64,000 nt of DNA from Macrothele yani (Eukaryota; Arthropoda; Arachnida; Araneae; Macrothelidae), in the NCBI GenBank assembly GCA_039090855.1, contig CM076991.1, positions 104,296,021 to 104,360,020 on the forward strand. Reading direction: 5' to 3'. Below, piece after piece: positions 21,761-31,074 of this stretch (position 1 is its first letter; every line of letters begins with the position of its first letter). The position numbers and the translations under genes are program-made. A model generated the notes under the pieces. The model searched no databases. It was not told the origin of the DNA and worked only from the letters and a program-made list of their open reading frames with translations.

Positions 21761-22705
21761 ATGCCTAAAAGACCTGCTTTGGATAGACAGCATTTGGTTG
21801 ATATGATAGTCAGGGCTAAGGAAGATATTGTGTTACCTAATGGAAATATTAGACCCCCATCGTCAGATATTTGGCTTCGGATAAGCGAAAGCCTTGAATT
21901 TAAGTACTCAAGTAAGTACTTGTATGTAATTGTCAAACTCAATCGGTACAATCTTTGGAATTTATTGGGTGTAACTAATAGTGAAAAGGAAACGCTACCA
22001 GACGCTACACGATCAAATGAGACCTCAACTGATGATTATTCCTCGGTTAATGCACCATCATCCCGGTGTGCAACATTTACGATAACCCTGTCCCCTGCAG
22101 AATGGATAAATGTGAGGCCGCAAAAAGCTGTGTATAAATGTTTGGAGAAGAGTAAGCCTGGAAGATTGTCTCGTGACTACCAGGTTTTGCCTCCCAACGC
22201 TTGGGCATCCATAATAAATGACCATTTCTGGGAGCATACATCACTTAGATGCTGTTTAGCATTCAAGCGGGCTAAAGTTCATCCAACAGGAGAACATTTT
22301 GTCCAAATATCGGCCCAGTGTTCAACGTGTCAATCTCAACTGCATGGACATATAGAGAAAGAGCCGGTTGACGGATCAAGAGTTCTCATATACTGCGAGT
22401 ACTCGGGAAATTTTTCTAGTTGTGAGTCCTCTCTGAAACGTCGACTAGTAGGATCACCTAAACGTCTTGCTACTACGGCTATGGTTGAAGAAGGGCAATC
22501 TGCGGTAGTATATCGGAGGCTCCAAGCGAGGAAAATCATGCAGTTTGGCAATTCTTTGCCTAGTCACTTGCCTACAGCTAATGCTTTGCGTGTTCTGAAA
22601 TCTAAAGAACTAAAAAAAGACTTTACCCATGAAGACCCTATAATACGGATAAACAATATGATGTATGACAGACAGCCAGTACCAAGGATCCATTCGATGG
22701 ATTAG
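21761..22705 (+). CDS. Transposase N-terminal segment (frame 2)
   Basis: Starts MPKRPALDRQHLVDMIVRAK, or 33 codons earlier at 21662. Residues about 20-70 form a helix-rich putative DNA-binding segment (PPSSDIWLRISESL, SKYLYVIVKLNR). A Cys-rich patch follows (CCLAFKRAKVHPTGEHF, then AQCSTCQSQLHGHI, near 22240-22350). Cys-x2-Cys with a downstream His suggests a zinc finger comparable to the N-terminal fingers of MULE transposases. The last useful residues are IIRINNMMYD, after which the protein continues in the next frame as QGSIRWISYDPFYALYW. The 44-bp overlap with that frame places the frameshift within 22662-22705. Confidence 0.75.
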   Translation: MPKRPALDRQHLVDMIVRAKEDIVLPNGNIRPPSSDIWLRISESLEFKYSSKYLYVIVKLNRYNLWNLLGVTNSEKETLPDATRSNETSTDDYSSVNAPSSRCATFTITLSPAEWINVRPQKAVYKCLEKSKPGRLSRDYQVLPPNAWASIINDHFWEHTSLRCCLAFKRAKVHPTGEHFVQISAQCSTCQSQLHGHIEKEPVDGSRVLIYCEYSGNFSSCESSLKRRLVGSPKRLATTAMVEEGQSAVVYRRLQARKIMQFGNSLPSHLPTANALRVLKSKELKKDFTHEDPIIRINNMMYDRQPVPRIHSMD

Positions 22706-24269
22706 TTACGATCCATTTTATGCCTTGTATTGGATGCCCTCACAAATTCAAGTCTATCGGGCGTACTGTAAGAAGGAGCCGGTACCAAAAATCAGTATTG
22801 ATGCTACGGGCAGTATAATTAAACGACTCAAAAGACCATGTGGAAATAAATCTTCACATATATTTCTGTACGAGGCTACTGTTAACGATAGTCCGAAACA
22901 ATTTTCTGTCAGTAATATGATATCAGAAAAGCACGACAAAATCACCATATACCATTGGCTGGCCGTCTGGCTGAAAGAAGCCAGTGTGCTACCAAAGGAG
23001 ATATCCTGCGACCACTCCACAGCCATACTTGCAGCCGCTGTTCAGGCCTTTACCCAATATAGTGGATTAAGGGACTATTTAGATGCTTGCTTTCATTTAA
23101 TTTTTCACACAAAGCAAGTTGACAAACCTCGAACTTTTATCCGGTGTGATGTAGCTCACACCATAAAAATTGTGGCCACGTGGAAGTCTTTGTGTAACAA
23201 AGGCAACCGAACGCGAAATTTTTACATTCGCTCCATAGCGCAAGTGTTACTATCGCCTAATATCCAAGACATTAAAGATCTTCTTAAAGATATATTTACG
23301 GTGTCACAGAGCTAAACTGAAGGATTCGACAACAAAACTCAAAGAGTAACTTCCTGTGAAATTTCTAAACATAATCTAAAAAGACGTATTGCCACTGGAG
23401 ACTCTGATTTTACAAATTTTCTCGAAGATTCAAGCTACAGTTTATCCGAAATGGAGAACAGCGACACAATGCCTAGGACGGAAGAAGATTCCGATTTTTC
23501 CTTATGGGCAAAGAGACTCAGTAATGAGTGTCTGTTGAAAGTTCAACAGGAAGATGGTGACCATGATAACTTGCAGTTCCTTCCAGAAATAGTTAAATGT
23601 TGCATAGATTTGGTAAAACGGTTGCCCTTATGGTCAGCTGTGATGGTACCAGTTTTCGGTTTCGGTTCCCAAACTAGCAGTAGTTCATCTGTGGAGAGTA
23701 GCTTCAACGATTTAAAAAATAGAGTCCTGGGAAATGTTAAACAACCTTTACACCCGGACGTGTTTTTGAGTCTGCACATAAAGTCTCTAGAGGGACAAAT
23801 GAAACTTGTAGCAACAGAACCGGAGTATAAAACACAGATGCAAAAAGATACCATGCCGTCGAGGAGCGCTGAGCCTTCGGAAACGACTTTGCCTTTGGAC
23901 ACAACAGTGCCTTTGCTAAGTGAAGGTGGTGTAAAATCAGATTGTTCAGCTTGTCAGCGCGGGCACAAACCCAGTGGTGCACATCGATGCATTTACTGTA
24001 AAACGCCAGTACATATCCTTATTGGATGTTCTTTTCCTGTAGCTGGAAGCTCCTTTCAAGAAGAAGGCTACGGTGAGAAAAGGATTTGCCAAATATGTGC
24101 AAAGAAAAACGCTAACCACGATGATGAATATATTGCCGTGGAAAATTGGAGAGGATACGCGCGGCTTCCTCCAAAAAAACGGCACAGGCAGTCTTATTTA
24201 GAACCACAAAGGGAAATAATGCACACTGATTTCCGAAAAAAGTGTTTGCAAAGGCTATTGGATTGTTGA
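22665..24269 (+). CDS. Transposase DDE core and zinc region (frame 3, one TAA)
   Basis: The segment opens with GSIRWISYDPFYALYWMPSQ. The first catalytic Asp is in KISIDATGSIIKRL (codon 22800) and the second in EISCDHSTAILAAA (codon 23007). A (C/D)-x2-His signature, CDVAH, lies at 23142-23156, as expected between the second Asp and the Glu in MULE transposases. The Glu is in SSSVESSFNDLKNR (codon 23694). A TAA at 23313 is followed in the same frame by uninterrupted family-like sequence, so it looks like a single nonsense change. Zinc ligands follow as CSAC...HRCIYCKTPVH...CQIC between 23943 and 24100. The frame ends at 24269, just past an A_AAA_AAG heptamer leading into the peptidase domain. 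Confidence 0.78.
24236..24242 (+). promoter_or_regulatory. A_AAA_AAG heptamer at a -1 frame junction
   Basis: Read in the upstream frame (cgA AAA AAG tgt), these bases are a canonical -1 slippery site. A -1 slip continues as V-F-A-K-A-I-G-L-L in the frame of the peptidase domain. Without a slip, translation ends 27 nt later at TGA (24267-24269). I could not establish a stem-loop or pseudoknot 5-9 nt downstream. A simple one-base change in the A run would look identical. Confidence 0.4.
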
Positions 24270-25144
24270 AAAACGGTAACAGAAGTATATCTCTGAAATC
24301 TATTAAAATAAAAGATTCACAATTCGTCATAAATAACACCTGTGCATTTGATTCTTTAGCACAAATATTGGCAAGTGCTATCTGTGACAGTCCCGAATAC
24401 GAAGCGTATGGGAAAGGTCTAACCGGTTGTGCTATATTTGAACTCATTTGCGAAATGGTGAACTCTGGTGTGACTTCTAGCAGTTACCGAAAGCGAGCTG
24501 CAATTTTAAGGGAGTCATTCCCAGTTATTGACCTACCTCACGGTGTCCGTCAAATTTCGGCGGAAACAACCATAACAGAAATGGCAAAACGCATGCTCTT
24601 TCAGGTGCCATCTATCACTGAGTGCTGTTCATGCAGTCGGTCGGAGGACTGCGTATCAAACAAGTCAATCCAGCGTGTTGTACTTGTAGTTGAGATCGAG
24701 GAATATAGCTTAGAAAATATCCAACAACACATTGTTGAATATTTATCCCCAAAGAACACTAAATGTCCAGTGCTGATATCATGTGGTGAAACATGCGAAG
24801 GAATTAAAACTACTACATTCTCCGTTTATGGCAAACATTTATTAATTGAACTAAACAGCACATCTACCGATGGGAAGTACACGTCAGATGTAGGAACAGA
24901 CATTAACGTACGCTTATCTGACATTCCACGTGAGCTTACAGTTTTTGAGCACATCTATAAACTACGTGGAGCAATAGTTTTTTCTGATTCAGGAGGAACT
25001 CGGCTGAACAGGATTGGACATTACATTGCTCTTTGTCTGCGGGAGAATAACCACTGGGAAGTGTACAATGACTTGGAAGATAAGAAAAGGCCTTGTTCTA
25101 GAGAAAAGAATGTTTCGTGTCAAATGCTAATATATACTGTGTGA
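24242..25144 (+). CDS. USP-like (C19) cysteine peptidase domain of the transposon protein
   Basis: This 300-codon segment carries both signature boxes of ubiquitin-specific proteases. The Cys box is NNTCAFDSLAQIL (Cys codon 24341; compare the USP pattern G-N-T-C-Y-M-N-S-x-L-Q). The His box is RIGHYIALCLRENNHWEVYN followed by DLED (His codon 25019; Asn 25067 and Asp 25070 could be the third residue). Between them are Cys pairs (ECCSCSRSEDC near 24623-24653; CPVLISCGETC near 24767-24798) resembling a USP zinc finger. If active it would cleave ubiquitin or a ubiquitin-like tag in the host cell, but that is inference. It begins without its own plausible ATG and reads as the C-terminal part of the transposase. 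It ends at TGA 25142-25144. Confidence 0.68.
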   Translation: MFAKAIGLLKNGNRSISLKSIKIKDSQFVINNTCAFDSLAQILASAICDSPEYEAYGKGLTGCAIFELICEMVNSGVTSSSYRKRAAILRESFPVIDLPHGVRQISAETTITEMAKRMLFQVPSITECCSCSRSEDCVSNKSIQRVVLVVEIEEYSLENIQQHIVEYLSPKNTKCPVLISCGETCEGIKTTTFSVYGKHLLIELNSTSTDGKYTSDVGTDINVRLSDIPRELTVFEHIYKLRGAIVFSDSGGTRLNRIGHYIALCLRENNHWEVYNDLEDKKRPCSREKNVSCQMLIYTV

Positions 25145-25635
25145 AATAATGTGATATCCAAAAATAGCACAGGAAAAACAAATGCCATTCTTTCCTTTAA
25201 TTAAGTAATAATGAATATTAAGTTTGGGCTTCATTGGTTTACGGGCTACTCCGGGTTTCATTTCTTCAATATATTACGTGTTTCAATTACTACTGCTGTA
25301 AGATCCATTTCACCAGTCACCTTTCTTTCCTCGGAAAATTCATAACATCAAAATGCCATTTTTTTGTACTACATTTGATCCCGGATAAGACGCACTCGGA
25401 TTCCACGTGCGCCAAAACATTTTTTTTTCGCAAAACAAAATGGTAGCCTGCAGAAACGGTAGCACTCCGTCTCGAATTTTTTTCTTCTGTTAGATTTAAA
25501 GCCAGCAAAATATGAGTTACTTCTCTACAAGGTATTGCCCAGTAATATTTACGTGTAAGAAACGCATAGATGCACGATTTTTGTATAATTTCACAATCAC
25601 TGCCCCCCTCCCACGGAAATACATATACAATTGGT
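25145..25635. other. 3' flank of the transposase gene
   Basis: AT-rich and non-coding as far as I can see. No canonical AATAAA within 100 bp of the stop; GTAATAATGAAT near 25205 is only a weak alternative. Confidence 0.45.
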
Positions 25636-25639
25636 TTGT

Positions 25640-25780
25640 TTGCTTTATCGACCACCGTGAGCAACTCAGTCGTCCCGTCTCTAATTTAGGGCCACTGGTT
25701 CCAGAGAGAGAAACCAGTGCCATATGACAAACACAACATCCATGCCTCACCGGGATTTGAACCTAGACGCATCTCGGACG
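25640..25780 (-). mobile_element. SINE copy 8, degenerate fragment
   Basis: Minus-strand SINE body (TCGACCACCGTGAGCAACTC) and head (CACCGGGATTTGAACCTAG) with internal losses (CAATGGGCTATAAGCAG is missing) and no clear target duplication. It is older than the other copies inside the element. Confidence 0.8.
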
Positions 25781-25789
25781 AACACATTT

Positions 25790-26589
25790 CTAACCAATTC
25801 ATTAACGAACAAAATCAGCGTGGACGAATATGAGACGGAAGCAGGCTATTTCTTGTAGTACATGGAAACTTACTTTTTGTTATGCGTTTTGTTGTATTGA
25901 GAAAACCTTAGACTCAATAGCGCTCATACTTGTATTTCTGGAGGACTTCACTCTTGTAATGACTTCGAATAGAAAATTATTTTCGTAAACATAAATTTTT
26001 GACACAAAAGTCATAAAATTTTGTTACGGTGTTATGGAAATATTTCTCTGACCACTATTTCTTGAACATTGTGTGTGCTTCTGTAAATTTTCTTTTTTTT
26101 ACTGCTTTCCAACTTGATCATTGTAAAACCTTGATTTCAAGCAAAAATGCAGTATCAGTAATTCTAAAAAGTGGTTTCCCTCGTTAAAATAATTATTAAG
26201 TATTATTAAAAATTTATGAACTTAATTGTATGTAGTTTATGGTCCCAAGAATTAACACAACTCTGAGACCTATGAGACTGTTCGGTTAAAATAATCTTCA
26301 AAAAATGATTTTCCTATAACTATACAAAAATCAATCGCATTCGATAATTCATGATGCATGAACTCCCGGCTGATAATTTTTTTAAACATTTCTTCTAATA
26401 TTGAAAAAAATAAAATAAAATAAAGGAGCCAGCGTGAATGTGATTTTTCCTTTTCAAATTTTTCTTGTATTGCTGGAGCTGACTCACCTGGGTTAATGAT
26501 TTATGCCAAGATACAAGATTTACGCCAGCATTAACAATTGTGTATTGAACTAATATGACAGCATTACATTTGCTTTCTCCCTTGAAACG
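25790..26589. other. AT-rich interior spacer
   Basis: No gene or clear repeat recognised. Confidence 0.45.
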
Positions 26590-29500
26590 TTATGTATAAC
26601 GACACGGAATTATGCTTTTTTCCATGTGTTTTCGGAGTACTACCCTTGGCAGCCATTTATTCTACCGAAGCAATCGTACTGCACTGAAACGCAAATCTGT
26701 TTATATTATATTTTAAGTGAATATATGTATATGTATATACGTTTTTATGCACAAGACTGTGTAAAAATGATCCATAGGCACGAGAAATATATTTTCCATA
26801 TGCAGCAATGGTTATGAGTAAAATTCTTTCATGAAATGCAATGGACACGTACTATGAGAAAGACGCTTTGCATAAAAGACAATGGAAATGTATTAAGTTG
26901 TTTGTTTCACAATTTCTTCCTAGGTGTTTACCCTGCTGTAGCAAAACATTAAATATAGCACTTAATATTAGCATAGAAGTGCTGATATATAAATGTTTAT
27001 GTTTTACAAACTTGCATGTGCGTGTGTGTGGCTTTTCTTCAAAAAGAGAAGGGCTTGTGTAAAAGATTCAGTAGGTGCCTAAAACATTGATCCTTAATAT
27101 GCAACAATGGTTATGAGCAAAAATATTGCTTCAAATACAATGGAAACATATTAAAAAGTGTCTTTTACAATTTGCTCACGTGTGTTGTTTACTCTGCCGA
27201 ATCATCCCTGCAGCAATGAAGTGCCAATTTGTTAATGCATTCCTTCCATTTGGTTTTTAAAACACGATTGTGTCGAAATGATCTAATTGGCATCTGAAAC
27301 ATAGATTTTCCATATGTAACAGATGTTCTAAGCAGAAATGTTGCCGTTATTATGATAGAACCATATCAAATGTATTTTTTTTTAATTAGCCCTTCCCCTG
27401 TCTATTAATTCTGCCAAAGCAACAGTACTGCAGTGGTCATTTTCGAATTATTCTTTCATTCTCAGTTGTTCTCAAAGCGTATTTTGGTACACAATTGTAC
27501 TGATAGAATTAATAATATAATTCATGAGGAAAATGGGTTTATTGGAGAGGGAGTCACGCTGCGATTTATCATTGATTCTATGTTTTGTATAAAATGGCAT
27601 TGGAACTGTTGTTCCTTATTAAAACTTTAGTCAATTGGTTGTCGGTGAGCTGGTGTTCTGATCAAATCATAGTATAAGTATTTTTGATATTTCATCTTTT
27701 GTGTTATGAGTAAGACATTCCCATTATTGGTTTCGTTACCAAGTGCACATGTTCGATGACATATAGCATATTATCATCTTTCATTGGTTTTATTTTTGCA
27801 TTTTCTATTTACTCTTGTTAATTAGGTTTCGCATAGTATTTACTTATGATGTTAAGCTGACGTCTGTTTGAATTTAAGCTCCGGAATACTAAATGTAGTC
27901 TAAAGTTAATTTTAAGGGTTTTGCTTTCAGTTACTATAAACTTGTCTTGTTTTCAGTTCTTGAATATTCAGTCATTATGTGGCTGGAATTGTATTTCCTT
28001 GTCGTAAATATTTTATCATTTTGTATATTTTTCTATATATTTTCCATGGTGTAATATGTTAGCATCCACAGTATTTGAATTAGAAAAATAAAGAACATTT
28101 GAACGCTAATATGTTAAAGTTGCATTTCCGAGAAACCGTGTAGAAATGATCTAATATAGACCATAAACATTCATTTTTCATATGCAGCAATAATTATGAA
28201 CAAAATTATTGCTTTAAATACAATGTAAACATATTTAAAAGTTTGTGTGACAATTTGTTCTTGTGTGTTGTTTACTCTGCCAAAGCAGTGGTGCAGCACT
28301 GAAAAGCCAACCTGTTAATATACATAATTTTTTTATTTTTACAAGACTGTGTACAAAGAATGTAATAGGTGCCTGAAACGTTGTTCTTTCATATGCAGCA
28401 AATGTTCTGAGCACAAATGTTGCTTAAAATATGACGAAAACAGATTAAAAGGTATATTTTTGAACTTCGTTTACCTATGTGTTGTCTACTCTGTTCAAGA
28501 AATGGTAGAAAAGTGAAATGCCAAACAATTAATGTTTCAGAATTTTCAATATATATGTGTGTTGTTAAATTGATGTTTTTGTTGATGAAAGGACTGCATT
28601 GAAAATAAAAAATGCCAACGGGAAGCATTCAATTTCCATTAATGACCAACGTTATGAGCAGAAATGCTGCTTTAAATAGAATGACAATCTATTAAAAGGA
28701 AGTTGTTTGAATTTTCCTCCCTGTCTGTTATTTATTCTGTTGAAGTAATAGTTTCCAGTTCAGTGCATTTAATATACTAATGCTTTACCAAAAAATAATA
28801 TGTGGTAAATTATTATGATGGTCTTATACTTCACATAAATTTAAAAGAAAAAAATAATATGTGGTATTATATTTCTGAGAACAAAAAGTTCAAACCACAA
28901 ACATACATTTTTCACACACAACAAGGTTAAACAGCAAAAACATTTCTTTATAAATACAATGGAAACTTCTTTAAAAGCATCTCCTACAATTTCTACCTGC
29001 ATTTTGTTCATCCTGCTAAAGCAATGGTTTTCAGATGTAATAATATCAAAATGTTTTATTTTTCGTGTGTGTCTTTCTTTAAAAGATACAGTAGGGGATT
29101 GGAACATCAATCTTTAATATGAAATAATGGATATGATCAAAAATATTGCATTTAATACAAGGGGAAACATCTTAAAAAGCGTCTTTTATAATTAGTTACC
29201 TGTGTGTTGTTTACTCTGCATCAGCGAAGTGCCAACCTGTTAATGTACATATTTTCTTTCGTTTTTAAAATAAAGCTGTTGATAAATGATCTAACTCGCG
29301 TTCGCTACGTTGATTTTCTATATGCAGCAAATGTTTTTTTTTTTTTGAGCCTAAATTTTGCTTTAAGTAAAACAAAACTGATTAAAAAGAGACCCTTTGG
29401 ATTTTGTTACCCTGTGTGCTATTTACTGTAGTGGAACTGCGATATTGCAGGGAAGTGCTAAACTATTAATGTTTCGGAACATTGCACATACAGTTTTTTT

Positions 29501-29700
29501 GTTTTTTTTTCTTGTTACTGAAAGAGCTGAATTGAAAATAACCAATGACTATACGTGAAGTGTTCCTTTTGCACATATGGCAGAAGTTCTGAGCAGAAAC
29601 ACTGCGTTATATAAAATGGAAACAGATCAAGCAGTAGTTCCTTTAAATGTTTTCCCTTGCCTGTTATTTACTCTGCAGAAGCAGAAATAAACCAGATTTC
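26590..29700 (+). repeat. Diverged ~205-260-bp tandem repeat array, right interior
   Basis: At least ten diverged units share a core resembling TATGCAGCAATGGTTATGAG, then AAATATTGCTTTAAATACAA, GGAAAC, TTAAAAAG, GTGTGTTGTTTACTCTGC, CAAAGCAA and a Cys/Thr-less AT-rich linker. Cores occur near 26800, 27096, 27313, 28180, 28392, 28640, 28911, 29118, 29321 and 29575. Parts recur inverted at 8456-9032. It forms the inner, more decayed layer of the inverted repeat. Short frames here are AT-rich and have no domains. Confidence 0.8.
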
Positions 29701-30127
29701 CCAGCAAAGTTTCAGAGAACACACAGCATCCACTATTCCCTTGTTTAAAAAGCTCTTAACTCACGGATGTTCTATAAGCCTGGCACTTCATGGCATTGCA
29801 TATAGAAGGCGAGTCCAATGCAGGAATGCAGAAAACCAACCTGGGTGACAACCAAATATTTTGAAAAGCGCACCCATGATGTGGAGTAGATGAATATTTA
29901 AATAATATTAACGCTAGGGTAAACATATTGTGCTAAAACGAGTATTTTGGGGTTACAATTGTTTTAAGTAAAATTACATTAATTATTTTAAATTAAAAAT
30001 GTTATTAAACAAAAAATGTGAATTATAAATTTTAAAAAACTGATGTTTAATTTTCATAACGCATGAGGGGGGAAACGTTGAGTACGAGGATGTAAAAACA
30101 AAATTATGTGCTGTTCAGGAAACCTCC

Positions 30128-30348
30128 GCCGCCCCGGTGGCGCAATGGTCTAAGCGATGGCCTCTGATCATTCGTCCAAACGGGGTCCGGGTTCGAATCC
30201 CGGTGAGGCATGGATGTTGTGTTTGTCTTACGGTACTGGCTCTCTCCCTTCCCTGGAACCAGTGACCCAAAATTAGAGATGGGCGACTGCTTATAGCCCA
30301 TTGAGTTGCTCACGGTTGTCGTTAAACCTCCAATCAATCCAAAAAAAG
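30128..30348 (+). mobile_element. SINE copy in right arm (mirror of copy 3)
   Basis: Plus-strand SINE at the position mirroring 5696-5915. It shares the GGTACTGG, AAAATTAGAGATGGGC and CAATCAATCC variants with that copy. Private differences include CCAAACGGGG here versus CCAAAAGGGG there, read in SINE orientation. Confidence 0.9.
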
Positions 30349-31074
30349 AACCCTCCAGCCTCACTCCCCAAAGAATAGTCTGGCGACGCCTCTTTTTCTA
30401 ACACAGACAACAATGAAACAAATGTATCATCGTCACAAGTACCGCCATAAGAGGACGCCAAAATATTTTTTTGCGTTCTTCTTCCCATTTTAATACAGTA
30501 CTACAAAAATTACGATCCCGTTTATTTTAAGACACATCATGACGTCTTAAAAATGGCAAATAACACAAGCCTGTACCTTCTGCACAATATAGCACCGGGT
30601 GCTACAGCAAATTGTTTGTATAAAAACAGTGCAGTTAAACAGCATTAGACCCCAAAGTTGAAGCAGAGAATTAAGTACAAATGACCGAGAGATCACCTAA
30701 GACAATAGTGTCAAATTCCAGAGTACTTCTGGAGGAGATTTGTGAAAACATTATTATAGACTGAACCTAGACTCCATCAGTGCACAAGTACGCATGTCAT
30801 GTACGTATAGGATACGAAGGAGACAGGGACTGTAATAATACGTAATAAGTATAAAATTATGCGAAACACATATCTACGTCGCCTATATCTACTACTACAG
30901 TACTTTGCAGATAGCAAATGCTCTACATTAGCCCATTCATACAAAGAACTGGTGCTTTCCTCAAACTCAAAGAACACAGAAACCATTCACGGATTTCAAA
31001 CTGCAACCGGATAAATTAAAATCGATTGTGTTACAACCGGATAAATTTAAATCGATTGTGTTACAATGGCATAG

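Larger units (their letters stand above)
21761..25144 (+). pseudogene. NOF-type MULE transposase fused to USP-like peptidase (interrupted)
   Basis: Three overlapping reading segments read in order as one protein of about 1,127 residues. The order is an N-terminal region with Cys pairs; a DDE core (Asp at codon 22800, Asp at 23007, Glu at 23694); a Cys/His-rich zinc region (23943-24100); and a C-terminal USP-like cysteine peptidase domain (24341-25080). Three interruptions occur: a +1 shift between 22662 and 22705, a TAA at 23313-23315, and a -1 shift at 24236-24242. The DNA between domains is otherwise open and no GT...AG intron explains the breaks. It is the only gene-like object of the giant element. 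The reported size of the Drosophila NOF protein (about 120 kDa) is similar. Start ATG 21761 is preferred over the in-frame ATG at 21662 because recognisable sequence starts there. Confidence 0.8.
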
